Below the pieces are notes generated by a model. It had not been told where the DNA came from. It searched no databases and saw nothing but the letters and a program-made list of their open reading frames with translations. Positions 38,854-47,561 of a DNA stretch of 64,000 nucleotides are shown piece after piece. Origin of the DNA: Streptomyces resistomycificus (GTDB lineage: Bacteria; Actinomycetota; Actinomycetes; Streptomycetales; Streptomycetaceae); NCBI RefSeq assembly GCF_001514265.1, contig NZ_KQ948990.1, forward strand, positions 938,187 through 1,002,186. The letters run 5' to 3'. The first letter of the stretch is position 1, and each line of letters begins with the position of its first letter. A program made the position numbers and the translations under genes.

Positions 38854-40062
38854 TCAGTTGTTCTTTTCGACCAGTGCATAAGTCTGGTTGGCGATTTCCA
38901 GTTCCTCGTCCGTCGGCACCACGGCGACCGCCACGCGCGCGTGGGCGGGCGAGATCAGCCGCGGCTCGTCACCGCGTACCGCGTTCAGCTCGCCGTCCAC
39001 CGCCAGGCCCAGCTCCTCCAGGCCCGCCACGGCGGCTTCCCGCACCGGCGCCGCGTTCTCGCCGACCCCGGCCGTGAAGGCGATCGCGTCCACCCGGCCG
39101 AGCACCGCGTAATAGGCGCCGATGTACTTCTTCAGGCGGTGAATGTAGATGTCGAAGGCCAGTTGTGCCTGCTCGTCACCCTCGTCGACCCTGCGGCGGA
39201 TCTCCCGCATGTCGTTGTCCCCGCACAGACCGATCAATCCGCTCTTCTTGTTGAGAAGAGTGTCGATCTCGTCCGTGGACATTTTGCCAACACGCATCAA
39301 ATGGAAGATGACGGCCGGGTCCATGTCTCCGGAGCGCGTACCCATCACGAGCCCCTCCAAAGGCGTCAGGCCCATGGAGGTGTCCACGCACCGGCCGCCC
39401 CTGACCGCCGAGGCGGACGCCCCGTTGCCGAGGTGCAGCACGATCACGTTGACCTCCTCGGGCGACCTGCCGAGCAGCTCGGCCGTCGTCCGGGAGACGT
39501 AGGCGTGCGAGGTCCCGTGGAAGCCGTAGCGCCGGATGCGGTGCTCGTCGGCGGTCTTCACGTCGATCGCGTAGCGGGCGGCCGACTCCGGCATCGTGGT
39601 GTGGAACGCGGTGTCGAAGACGGCGACCTGGGGCAGGTCGGGCCGCAGGGTCTGCGCCGTGCGGATGCCGGTCAGGTTGGCCGGGTTGTGCAGCGGGGCC
39701 ACCGGGATCAGGCGCTCGATCTCGGCGAGCACCGCGTCGTCGACGACGGTCGGCTCGGTGAAGTGCTTGCCGCCGTGCACCACGCGGTGCCCGATCGCGG
39801 CCAGTTCCGGCGAGTCCAGCCCGAGCCCGTCCCGGGCCAGTTCCTCCGCCACTGCCTTCAGGGCGGCCTCGTGGTCGGCGATCGGGCCGGTCGTCTCACG
39901 GGAGGCGCCGCCGGTCAGCGGCGTGTGCTTCAGCCGGGAGGTCTCCTCGCCGATGCGCTCGACGAGCCCCACGGCCAGCCGGCTGCCGGCCCGCATGTCG
40001 AGCAGCTGGTACTTCACCGACGACGAGCCGGAGTTGAGAACGAGGACGCGGGTGGGACTCAC
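38854..40062 (-). CDS. ackA: Acetate kinase
   Basis: A 402-residue enzyme interconverting acetyl phosphate and acetate with ADP/ATP. GTG 40062 overlaps the pta stop (GTGA), so translation is coupled. Marks are RVLVLNSGSSSVKYQLLD, GHRVVHGGKHF, APLHNPANL, VFDTAFHTTMPESA, RYGFHGTSHAYVS (catalytic His), VIVLHLGNGASASAVRGG, DTSMGLTPLEGLVMGTRSGDMDP and FTAGVGENAAPVRE. All catalytic residues of the ASKHA fold are in place. With Pta it forms the overflow route from acetyl-CoA to acetate and the reverse assimilation route. Confidence 0.97.
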   Translation of the reverse strand: MSPTRVLVLNSGSSSVKYQLLDMRAGSRLAVGLVERIGEETSRLKHTPLTGGASRETTGPIADHEAALKAVAEELARDGLGLDSPELAAIGHRVVHGGKHFTEPTVVDDAVLAEIERLIPVAPLHNPANLTGIRTAQTLRPDLPQVAVFDTAFHTTMPESAARYAIDVKTADEHRIRRYGFHGTSHAYVSRTTAELLGRSPEEVNVIVLHLGNGASASAVRGGRCVDTSMGLTPLEGLVMGTRSGDMDPAVIFHLMRVGKMSTDEIDTLLNKKSGLIGLCGDNDMREIRRRVDEGDEQAQLAFDIYIHRLKKYIGAYYAVLGRVDAIAFTAGVGENAAPVREAAVAGLEELGLAVDGELNAVRGDEPRLISPAHARVAVAVVPTDEELEIANQTYALVEKNN

Positions 40063-42161
40063 TGGGTGGTGGCCTTCTCGATCGGGGACGAAGCGGGGGA
40101 CTGGGCCTGGATGGCCGTGATGGCGACCGTGTTCACGATGTCCTGCACGAGGGCGCCCCGGGACAGGTCGTTGACCGGCTTGCGCAGGCCCTGCAGCACC
40201 GGTCCGACGGCGATCGCGCCCGCCGAGCGCTGTACTGCCTTGTACGTGTTGTTGCCGGTGTTCAGGTCCGGGAAGATCAGCACGCTGGCCTGGCCGGCCA
40301 CCTCGGAGCCCGGCAGCTTGGTCGCCGCGACCGTCGGCTCCACCGCCGCGTCGTACTGGATCGGCCCTTCGATCCGCAGGTCGGGCCGCCGCGAGCGCAC
40401 CAGCCCGGTCGCCTCGCGCACCTTGTCGACGTCGGCGCCGGAGCCGGACGTGCCGGTCGAGTACGACAGCATCGCGATCCGCGCCTCGACCCCGAACTGC
40501 TGCGCGGTGGCGGCCGACTGGATGGCGATGTCGGCGAGCTGCTCGGCGTTCGGGTCCGGGTTCACCGCGCAGTCGCCGTAGACCAGGACCTTGTCGGCCA
40601 GGCACATGAAGAACACCGAGGAGACGATGTCGGCGTCCGGCTTGGTCTTGATGATCTCGAAGGCGGGCCGGATGGTCGCGGCCGTGGAGTGCACGGACCC
40701 CGACACCATGCCGTCGGCCAGGCCCTCCTGGACCATCAGCGTGCCGAAGTAGTTCACGTCGGAGACGACGTCGTAGGCCAGCTCCACGGTGACGCCCCGG
40801 TGGGCGCGCAGCGCCGCGTACTTCTCGGCGAAGGCGTCGCGCAGCTCGCTGGTGGCCGGGTCGATCAGCCGGGCGTCGCCCAGGTCGATGCCGAGGTCGG
40901 CGGCCTTCTTGCGGATCTGGTCGACGGGTCCGAGCAGGGTCAGGTCGCAGACCCCGCGGCGCAGCAGCACCTCGGCGGCGTGCAGGACGCGCGGCTCGGT
41001 GCCCTCGGGCAGCACCACGCGCCGCCGGTCCGAGCGGGCCTGCTCCAGAAGCTTGTGCTCGAACATCATCGGCGTGAGGCGGTCGCTGCTGGGCGCCGAG
41101 ACCAGCTTGTTGAGCTCGACGGTGTCGGCGTACCGCTCGAAGAGGCCGAGGGCGGTCTCCGCCTTGCGCGGTGTCGCCGCGTTCAGCTTCCCCTCCAGGG
41201 AGAAGAGTTCGGCGGCGGTCGGGAAGCTGTTGCCGGGCACCGACAGGACCGGGGTGCCGGGGGCGAGGCGGGCGGCGAGGGTGAGGATGTCGTCGCCCGG
41301 CACCTCGTTCAGGGTGAGCAGCACGCCGGCTATCGGCGGGGTGCCGGCGCTGTGCGCGGCCAGTGAGCCGACCACCAGGTCGGCGCGGTCGCCGGGGGTC
41401 ACGACCAGGCAGCCCGGCGTCAGGGCGCCCAGGAAGTTCGGCAGCATCGCCCCGCCGAAGACGAAGTCCAGCGCGTCCCGGGCCAGCCCCGAGTCGTCGC
41501 CGAGGACGACCCGGGCGCCGAGGGCGTGCGCGACCTGGGCGACGGTCGGCGAGGAGAGGGCGGGCTCGTCGGGCAGGACGTAGCAGGGCACCGGAAGACG
41601 GGATTCGAGCTGCTCGGCGATCTTGTCGCGGTCCTCGCGGGCGACCCGGTTGGTGACCATGGCCAGGACGTCGCAGCCCAGGCCCTCGTACGCCCGGTAG
41701 GCGTTGCGGGTCTCGGCGAGCACGGACTCGACGCTCTGGCCGCGGCCGCCGGCCACCGGGATCACGGCGGCGCCGAACTCGTTCGCCAGCCGGGCGTTGA
41801 GGGACAGCTCGTCGGGGAACTGGGTGTCGGCGTAGTCGGTGCCGAGGACGAGGACGACGTCGTAGTCCCGGGCGACCCGGTGGAAGCGGTCCACGAGCGT
41901 CGACACCAGCTCGTCGGCACCGCGCTCGGCCTGCAGGGCGGAGGCCTCGTGGTAGTCCATGCCGTAGACCGTGGCCGGGTCCTGGGTCAGCCGGTAGCGG
42001 GCGCGCAGCAGCTCGAACAGGCGATCGGGGCCGTCGTGGACGAGGGGACGGAACACGCCCACCCGGTCGACCTGACGGGTCAGGAGCTCCATCACCCCCA
42101 GCTCGACGACCTGGCGGCCGTCGCCGCGGTCGATTCCGGTCACGTACACGCTGCGCGTCAC
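40059..42161 (-). CDS. pta: Phosphate acetyltransferase, long form
   Basis: A 700-residue enzyme interconverting acetyl-CoA and acetyl phosphate. GTG 42161 follows ACGGAGAG. Like E. coli Pta it has an N-terminal P-loop-like domain (about 1-210) and a DRTGG domain (about 215-340), then the catalytic PTA domain (375-700) with FEHKLLEQARSDRRRVVLPEGTEPRVL, LADGMVSGSVHSTAATIRPA, YGDCAVNPDPNAEQLADIA, MLSYSTGTSGSGADVDKV and LIFPDLNTGNNTYKAVQRSA. The N-terminal nucleotide loop is degenerate (TGIDRGDGRQ, no Gly-Lys-Ser/Thr), so that domain is probably regulatory. It is divergent from pfkA and leads ackA. Confidence 0.96.
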   Translation of the reverse strand: MTRSVYVTGIDRGDGRQVVELGVMELLTRQVDRVGVFRPLVHDGPDRLFELLRARYRLTQDPATVYGMDYHEASALQAERGADELVSTLVDRFHRVARDYDVVLVLGTDYADTQFPDELSLNARLANEFGAAVIPVAGGRGQSVESVLAETRNAYRAYEGLGCDVLAMVTNRVAREDRDKIAEQLESRLPVPCYVLPDEPALSSPTVAQVAHALGARVVLGDDSGLARDALDFVFGGAMLPNFLGALTPGCLVVTPGDRADLVVGSLAAHSAGTPPIAGVLLTLNEVPGDDILTLAARLAPGTPVLSVPGNSFPTAAELFSLEGKLNAATPRKAETALGLFERYADTVELNKLVSAPSSDRLTPMMFEHKLLEQARSDRRRVVLPEGTEPRVLHAAEVLLRRGVCDLTLLGPVDQIRKKAADLGIDLGDARLIDPATSELRDAFAEKYAALRAHRGVTVELAYDVVSDVNYFGTLMVQEGLADGMVSGSVHSTAATIRPAFEIIKTKPDADIVSSVFFMCLADKVLVYGDCAVNPDPNAEQLADIAIQSAATAQQFGVEARIAMLSYSTGTSGSGADVDKVREATGLVRSRRPDLRIEGPIQYDAAVEPTVAATKLPGSEVAGQASVLIFPDLNTGNNTYKAVQRSAGAIAVGPVLQGLRKPVNDLSRGALVQDIVNTVAITAIQAQSPASSPIEKATTQ

Positions 42162-42261
42162 GCGTGCTCTCCGTTTCGTCGGGGGTGCGTCTTCGTCTGG
42201 GTGCGTCTTCGGGTACCTGCGGCGGTCACAAAAATCGCCCACCGAGGTGAGCAGAACCCTC

Positions 42262-42290
42262 TTGACAATACCTCTGGCGATAGATAAGGC
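42262..42290 (+). promoter_or_regulatory. Strong promoter for pfkA
   Basis: Consensus TTGACA (42262-42267), 17 bp spacer, TAAGGC (42285-42290). It faces pfkA and gives a leader of about 85 nt. It is among the closest matches to the vegetative consensus in this window. Confidence 0.75.
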
Positions 42291-42383
42291 GCCCGCCAGG
42301 TCTGGATGCGGCACCGCCTTGCGGGACGTGAAAGAATCGGACCTGGCTCACCGGTCTCAACAGCGAGCAGGAGACACAGCGCG

Positions 42384-43409
42384 ATGCGTATCGGAGTTCT
42401 CACCGCAGGCGGCGACTGCCCCGGCCTGAACGCCGTGATCCGATCGGTCGTGCACCGAGCGGTCGACAACTACGGCGACGAGGTCATCGGCTTCGAGGAC
42501 GGCTACGCGGGCCTGCTCGACGGCCGCTACAGGGGCCTCGACCTCAACGCGGTCAGCGGCATCCTGGCCCGCGGCGGCACCATCCTCGGCTCCTCCCGGC
42601 TGGAACGCGACCGGCTGCGCGAGGCCTGCGAGAACGCGGCCGACATCGTCACCGACTTCGGCATCGACGCCCTGATCCCGATCGGCGGCGAGGGCACCCT
42701 GACGGCGGCCCGGATGCTGTCCGACGCGGGCCTGCCGGTGGTCGGCGTCCCGAAGACCATCGACAACGACATCTCCTCCACCGACCGCACCTTCGGCTTC
42801 GACACCGCGGTCGGGGTCGCCACCGAGGCGATGGACCGGCTCAAGACCACCGCCGAGTCCCACCAGCGCGTCATGGTCGTCGAGGTCATGGGCCGGCACG
42901 CGGGCTGGATCGCGCTGGAGTCCGGCATGGCCGCCGGCGCCCACGGCATCTGCCTGCCCGAGCGGCCCTTCGACCCGGCCGACCTGGTCAAGATGGTCGA
43001 GGAGCGCTTCTCCCGCGGCAAGAAGTTCGCGGTGATCTGCGTCGCCGAGGGCGCGCACCCCGCCGACGGCACCATGGACTACGGCAAGGGCGCGATCGAC
43101 CAGTTCGGCCACGAGCGCTTCCAGGGCATCGGTACGGCGCTGGCGTACGAGCTGGAGCGCCGCCTCGGCAAGGAGGCCAAGCCGGTCATCCTCGGCCACA
43201 TCCAGCGTGGCGGCGTTCCGACCGCGTACGACCGGGTGCTCGCCACCCGCTTCGGCTGGCACGCGGTGGAGGCCGCGCACCGGGGCGAGTTCGGCCGGAT
43301 GACCGCGCTCAGGGGCACCGACGTCGTGATGGTGCCGCTGGCGGAGGCCGTGACCGAGCTGAAGACGGTGCCGAAGGACCGGATGGACGAGGCGGAGTCG
43401 GTCTTCTAG
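42384..43409 (+). CDS. pfkA: 6-phosphofructokinase
   Basis: A 341-residue enzyme phosphorylating fructose 6-phosphate to the 1,6-bisphosphate. ATG 42384 follows AGGAG at ten bases. Marks are MRIGVLTAGGDCPGLNAVIR, IPIGGEGTLTAA, PKTIDNDISSTDRTFGFDTA (catalytic Asp in the TIDND motif), VMVVEVMGRHAGWIAL and LGHIQRGGVPTAYDR. Residue 104 is Gly and 124 is Lys. Family knowledge: Gly104 favours ATP over pyrophosphate, while Lys124 belongs to the pyrophosphate-like branch. So this is the ATP-using actinobacterial type related to PPi enzymes. It is divergent from pta and alone in its transcript. Confidence 0.95.
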   Translation: MRIGVLTAGGDCPGLNAVIRSVVHRAVDNYGDEVIGFEDGYAGLLDGRYRGLDLNAVSGILARGGTILGSSRLERDRLREACENAADIVTDFGIDALIPIGGEGTLTAARMLSDAGLPVVGVPKTIDNDISSTDRTFGFDTAVGVATEAMDRLKTTAESHQRVMVVEVMGRHAGWIALESGMAAGAHGICLPERPFDPADLVKMVEERFSRGKKFAVICVAEGAHPADGTMDYGKGAIDQFGHERFQGIGTALAYELERRLGKEAKPVILGHIQRGGVPTAYDRVLATRFGWHAVEAAHRGEFGRMTALRGTDVVMVPLAEAVTELKTVPKDRMDEAESVF

Positions 43410-43460
43410 GAGCGGGGTCCTCGGTCCCGGGTCTCCGGTCCCGGGTACCGGCCCGGTTCG

Positions 43461-44174
43461 CTAGCCGGTGCTGTCGCGGACCGTGTCCCAGAAGCGCTCC
43501 ACGACCCTGGCGAGGAAGTCCCGGCCGGCCTCGCTGGAATGACCGCTGTCGCCGCCCCAGCTGAGGGTGGCGACCATCTGCCCCTGGTATTCCCGGTGCA
43601 TCTCCTGGAGGGCGACCTCCACCACACGCCGGTCCAGCGGCACGATCTTCGCGACCGGGCGGACGTACGCCTGCCACCGCGTGGTCACGGCACTGCGCAG
43701 GAACTCGGCGAGCCGTGGCTCACGCCCCGTGACACTGACGAGGTCAGGCAGCGAGAGCTCCAGGAGGTCGGCCAGCGCGGACGACTGGCGCTCGGTGCCG
43801 CGCCACTCCTCGTGCTCCTCCATGCCGAGGTACGCGAGCAGTTCGAGCCCCACGGCACGGGCGACGTCCTCGGGTGCGAGGCCACGGCTGACGCGGTGCT
43901 CGCGCAGTGTCCTCGGTCTGCCGATGAGTTCGCCGGGCGAACACCACAGCACGCCCGCGAGAGCGGTGAGTTCGGGGCTGGTGGGGGAGCGGGCCCCGCG
44001 TTCCCAGTCGACGACGAGGTCCGGGGTGACGTAGGGGAGTCCGTAGGAGACCCGCATGCCGTAGGCGACGTGCTCGGGTCCCATGTTGAGGGCGGCACGG
44101 AGCCTGCGGGCGGCGGGAGCGTCGAAGGGTGGTCCGGGCTGGTTCGGCAGGGCTGGGGGTCGGCGCACGGGCAC
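43461..44174 (-). CDS. Helix-turn-helix DNA-binding protein, two HTH segments
   Basis: A 237-residue soluble protein. Start GTG 44174 (or 44168). Residues about 18-80 (AARRLRAALNMGPEHVAYGMRVSYGLPYVTPDLVVDWERGARSPTSPELTALAGVL) and about 88-140 (RTLREHRVSRGLAPEDVARAVGLELLAYLGMEE) look like two XRE-type helix-turn-helix domains. The C-terminal part (SVTGREPRLAEFLRSAVTTRWQAYVRPVAKIVPLDRRVVEVALQEMHREYQGQMVATLSW) is alpha/beta with no assigned role. This type is conserved in streptomycetes by recall. It is divergent from the PPOX gene, with 180 bp between, in which I see no clear operator. Confidence 0.75.
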   Translation of the reverse strand: MPVRRPPALPNQPGPPFDAPAARRLRAALNMGPEHVAYGMRVSYGLPYVTPDLVVDWERGARSPTSPELTALAGVLWCSPGELIGRPRTLREHRVSRGLAPEDVARAVGLELLAYLGMEEHEEWRGTERQSSALADLLELSLPDLVSVTGREPRLAEFLRSAVTTRWQAYVRPVAKIVPLDRRVVEVALQEMHREYQGQMVATLSWGGDSGHSSEAGRDFLARVVERFWDTVRDSTG

Positions 44175-44354
44175 AACGTAGGGGCGTGAGCGAGGGCTGA
44201 CTACGGTCTGTTCGGCCAGGATCACGGATTGTGGGAACGTACGGTTTCGGCCGTGGGTTCGAGGTGGCCGAAGATCGTCTGTGTCCGGCCGGGCGGCGGT
44301 GGTGAGGATCCCTCCGAGGTGCCCGAGTGGGCGCCCCGAAGGAGTGGGTCTTTC

Positions 44355-44804
44355 GTGTACGACGTGAATGGCAAGGTAGAGGGGCATATTCGCGAGCGGC
44401 TGCTGGCGCCGAACTTCTGGCATCTGGCCGCGGTCGGTTCGGACGGAACACCGCAGGTGTCGCCCATGTGGGCGGACATCGAAGACGAGTACGTCATGGT
44501 CAATACGGCGATCGGCCGTGTGAAGGAGGAAAACCTGCGGCGCAATCCGAACGTCTCCCTCTCCCACCACGACCCCGACAACCCCTACGACCGTGTGGAG
44601 ATCCGGGGCCGGGTCGTCCGGTTCGTCGAGGGCGAGGAGGCGGAGCGGTCCATGGACCGGCTCACCCGGAAGTACATCGGGCAGGAGCGGTACCCGTGGC
44701 TGCTCCCCGGTGAGCGACGGGTGATGCTGCTCATCGAGCCGGTGCGGGTGCGCCGGGTCGTGGGGGTGGAGCCGTTCCGGCCCGGCATCCTGCCGGAGGG
44801 CTGA
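44355..44804 (+). CDS. PPOX-class (pyridoxamine oxidase-like) F420/flavin-dependent protein
   Basis: A 149-residue split-barrel protein from GTG 44355, eleven bases after AAGGAG. It reads VYDVNGKVEGHIRERLLAPNFWHLAAVGSDGTPQVSPMWADIEDEYVMVNTAIGRVKEENLRRNPNVSLS and later VEIRGRVVRFVEGEEA. The start, the Asp-Gly-Thr-Pro-Gln-Val-Ser-Pro motif and the Lys/Arg-rich NLRRNPNVSLS strand are typical of F420-binding oxidoreductases in actinobacteria. Substrate unknown. The upstream in-frame codons to 44229 lack coding character. It is a single-gene unit. Confidence 0.82.
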   Translation: MYDVNGKVEGHIRERLLAPNFWHLAAVGSDGTPQVSPMWADIEDEYVMVNTAIGRVKEENLRRNPNVSLSHHDPDNPYDRVEIRGRVVRFVEGEEAERSMDRLTRKYIGQERYPWLLPGERRVMLLIEPVRVRRVVGVEPFRPGILPEG

Positions 44805-44945
44805 GCCCCGGGACGTGGCGCGGACAGTCCTGTCATCCCTCGTGAGGCCGTGCTCCGCGGGCAGGTCCACGCACGTGCGGTGGACAGCGCGTGTGGGGGC
44901 GCCGGCACGGGCCGGCGGCGGGACGTCGCCCCGACGACACCTTCC

Positions 44946-45647
44946 CTAGCGTCCCCGCCCCACCGCTCCGCGGACCCACCGATACACCAACTCCGGCCGC
45001 CCCACCTGCCCGTACACCGGTGCCCGCTCGGCCCGGCCCGCCTCCACCAGGTGCTCCAGGTACCGGCGGGCGGTGATCCGCGATATCCCCACCGCCTCCG
45101 CGATTCCCGCCGCCGTCAGCCCCTCCTCGGCCTCCCGCAGCGCGCCCGTCACCCGCTCCAGCGTCGGCCCGCTCAACCCCTTGGGCAGGGCCGCCGGTCC
45201 CGGCGCCCGCAGCGTGGCGAGGGCCCGGTCCACCTCGTCCTGCCCGCTCGCCTCGCCCACCGAGGCGTGGAACTCGGCGTATCTCGCCAGCCGGTCCCGG
45301 AGCGTGGCGAAGGTGAACGGCTTCAGCACGTACTGGACGACACCCAGTGACACGCCCTCCCGCACCACCGTCAGGTCCCGCGCCGACGTCACCGCTATGA
45401 CGTCGGCGTGGTGACCGGCCGCCCGCAGGGAGCGGGCCAGTTGCAGGCCGTGCACGTCCGGCAGGTGCAGGTCCAGCAGCAGCAGGTCCACCGGCGTGCG
45501 GTCCAGCGCGCGCCGAGCCTCCGCGCCGGTGTGGGCCTTGCCGACGGCCGCGAAGCCGGGAACCCGGTTGACGTACATGACGTGTGCGTCGGCGGCGACG
45601 GGATCATCCTCGACGACCAGGACACGGATGGACTGCTCGGTCGTCAT
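44946..45647 (-). CDS. Response regulator, CitB/DcuR type
   Basis: A 233-residue regulator from ATG 45647, overlapping the kinase stop (ATGA). The receiver has VVEDDPVAADAH, Asp59 (LLLLDLHLPDVHG), Thr in VTSARD and Lys in VLKPFTF. A C-terminal helix-turn-helix reads LTAAGIAEAVGISRITARRYLEHLVEAGRAERAPVYGQVGRPELVYR. This layout is that of regulators paired with CitA/DcuS kinases. The likely target is dctA on the far side of the kinase gene. Confidence 0.92.
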   Translation of the reverse strand: MTTEQSIRVLVVEDDPVAADAHVMYVNRVPGFAAVGKAHTGAEARRALDRTPVDLLLLDLHLPDVHGLQLARSLRAAGHHADVIAVTSARDLTVVREGVSLGVVQYVLKPFTFATLRDRLARYAEFHASVGEASGQDEVDRALATLRAPGPAALPKGLSGPTLERVTGALREAEEGLTAAGIAEAVGISRITARRYLEHLVEAGRAERAPVYGQVGRPELVYRWVRGAVGRGR

Positions 45648-47407
45648 ACGTCGCCTCCAGAAAGCGTTCTGCCCCCGGAAACCGAGCTGCCCTCGGAAAC
45701 CGCCCCGTCCCCCGGAACCGCCCCGTTCCCCGCACGCGCGCTCCCGGAGGGCGCGCCGCCCAGGACGGCGGCCTCATTCTCGTCAGCGCCGCCCCTGCCC
45801 TTCGCGTCACCCCCGTTGCCCAACGGCAACCGCACCTCGAACATCGCCCCGCCCTCGGCCGCCTCCGCCACCGTCAGCGCCCCCTCGTGCCGGGTCACGG
45901 CCTGCCGCACGAGGGCGAGGCCCAGCCCCCGGCCGCCCGGCCCGGCCGGCTTGGTCGAGAAGCCCCGCTGGAAGACCGCGTCCGCGTGGGCCGGGTCGAC
46001 GCCCGCGCCGGTGTCCGACACCCGCAGCACCAGCTCCCGGTCGGCGGTGTACGCCGTCACCGTCACCCGTGCCCGCGCGCTGCCCTGAGCCGCGTCCACC
46101 GCGTTGTCGATCAGGTTGCCGAGGATCGTCACCAGGTCCCGGGCGGGCAGGGTCTGGGGCAGGAGCCCGTCGTCGAGCCGGCTGTCCTCCGACACCACCA
46201 GCTCCACGCCCCGCTCGTTCGCCTGGGCCGTCTTGCCCAGCAGCAGGGCGGCCAGCACCGGCTCGCTCACCGCCGCCACCACCTGGTCGGTCAGCGCCTG
46301 GGCGAGTTCCAGTTCCGCGGTGGCGAAGTCCACCGCCTCCTCCGCGCGCCCGAGTTCGATCAGCGAGACCACGGTGTGCAGCCGGTTCGCGGCTTCGTGG
46401 GCCTGGGAGCGCAGGGCCTGGGTGAAGCCGCGCTCGGAGTCCAGCTCGCCCATCAGGGACTGGAGTTCGGTGACGTCGCGCAGGGTCACCACCGTGCCGC
46501 GGTGCTCGCCGCCGGACACCGGGGAGGTGTTGATCACCAGCACCCGGTCCGCGGTCAGGTGCACCTCGTCGACCCGCGGCTCCGAGGCCAGCAGCGCGCC
46601 CGTCAGCGGCGCCGGCAGTCCGAGATCGACGACCGATTGGCCCACCACATCGCCCGACACCCCCAGCAGTTCCTGTCCGCCGTCGTTGATCAGCGCCACA
46701 CGGTACTGCCCGTCGAGCATCAGCAGCCCCTCGCGTACGGCGTGCAGCGCGGCCTGGTGGTAGTCGTGCATACGGCTGAGCTCGGCCGCGTTCATGCCGT
46801 GGGTGTGGCGGCGCAGCCGGGCGTTGACGACGTACGTGCCGACCGCGCCGAGCGCCAGCGCGCCGGCCGCCACGGCGAGCAGCGCGGTGAGCTGGCCCTG
46901 CACCCGCTTGCTGATCTCGTCGACCCTGATGCCGGCGCTGACCAGACCGACGATCTGCTTGTCGTCGTCCTCTATGGGCGTGACCGCGCGGACCGAGGGG
47001 CCGAGGGTGCCCGTGTAGGTCTCTCTGAAGGACTCGCCCTTCAGGGCCCGGGCGATGTGGCCGCGGAAGGGCTGGCCGATCTCGTTCTCGTCCGGGTGGG
47101 TCCAGCGGATGCCCCGCGGGTTCATGATCGTCACGAAGTCGACCTCGGTGTCCCGCATGACCCGCAGCGCGTAGGGCTGGAGCTCCGCCGTGGGGTCGGA
47201 GGTGCGGATCGCCTCGTGCACGGAGGGGGAGTCCGCGACCGAGCGCGCCACCGCCATGGCCTGCCGGCCCGCCGCGTCCTCGGCCTGGTTGCGGTCACTG
47301 ACGTACGTGAACAGCGCGTAACCGGCGACGACGACCGCGATCAGCACGGCCTGCATCGCGAAGAGCTGGCCGGCCAGGCTGCGGGGTGTCGGGGCGGGGA
47401 TGCGCAT
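45644..47407 (-). CDS. Sensor kinase, CitA/DcuS type (C4-dicarboxylate or citrate)
   Basis: A 587-residue membrane kinase from ATG 47407. Helix one (LAGQLFAMQAVLIAVVVAGYALF) and helix two (LTALLAVAAGALALGAVGTYVV) flank a periplasm-facing single-Cache domain containing VDFVTIMNPRGIRWTHPDENEIGQPFRGH, the dicarboxylate/citrate sensor signature. A cytosolic PAS domain follows (REGLLMLDGQYRVALINDGGQELLG). The H box is QAHEAANRLHTVVSLIELG, N box LIDNAVDAAQG, G box DTGAGVDPAHAD. The C-terminal 70 residues are a Gly/Ser/Ala-rich tail not typical of the family. It is divergent from dctA, which supports a role in C4-dicarboxylate uptake control. Confidence 0.93.
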   Translation of the reverse strand: MRIPAPTPRSLAGQLFAMQAVLIAVVVAGYALFTYVSDRNQAEDAAGRQAMAVARSVADSPSVHEAIRTSDPTAELQPYALRVMRDTEVDFVTIMNPRGIRWTHPDENEIGQPFRGHIARALKGESFRETYTGTLGPSVRAVTPIEDDDKQIVGLVSAGIRVDEISKRVQGQLTALLAVAAGALALGAVGTYVVNARLRRHTHGMNAAELSRMHDYHQAALHAVREGLLMLDGQYRVALINDGGQELLGVSGDVVGQSVVDLGLPAPLTGALLASEPRVDEVHLTADRVLVINTSPVSGGEHRGTVVTLRDVTELQSLMGELDSERGFTQALRSQAHEAANRLHTVVSLIELGRAEEAVDFATAELELAQALTDQVVAAVSEPVLAALLLGKTAQANERGVELVVSEDSRLDDGLLPQTLPARDLVTILGNLIDNAVDAAQGSARARVTVTAYTADRELVLRVSDTGAGVDPAHADAVFQRGFSTKPAGPGGRGLGLALVRQAVTRHEGALTVAEAAEGGAMFEVRLPLGNGGDAKGRGGADENEAAVLGGAPSGSARAGNGAVPGDGAVSEGSSVSGGRTLSGGDV

Positions 47408-47459
47408 GTCGTCAGTGTGCCTCGGAGGTTAAGTGTGAACTAAATGAACGGAAGGGTGA

Positions 47460-47476
47460 CCGCCCTCACAGGGCGG
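47460..47476. promoter_or_regulatory. Inverted repeat in kinase/dctA divergent region
   Basis: CCGCCCT-CAC-AGGGCGG, perfect 7 bp arms with a three-base spacer, between the kinase start at 47407 and dctA at 47562. It may be an operator or a stem in the dctA leader. Confidence 0.4.
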
Positions 47477-47561
47477 GAGATAGTCACGACATTCCCCGAT
47501 AGCCACCCGGACGTGAGCCGCACGCCGGTGAAGGCCGACGACGACGTCAAGGAGGGCCGCC

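Noticed and set aside
38854..40605. A longer acetate kinase frame starting inside pta
   Set aside because: The acetate kinase N-terminus (VLVLNSGSSS) follows GTG 40062, which overlaps the pta stop; upstream codons are pta in another frame.
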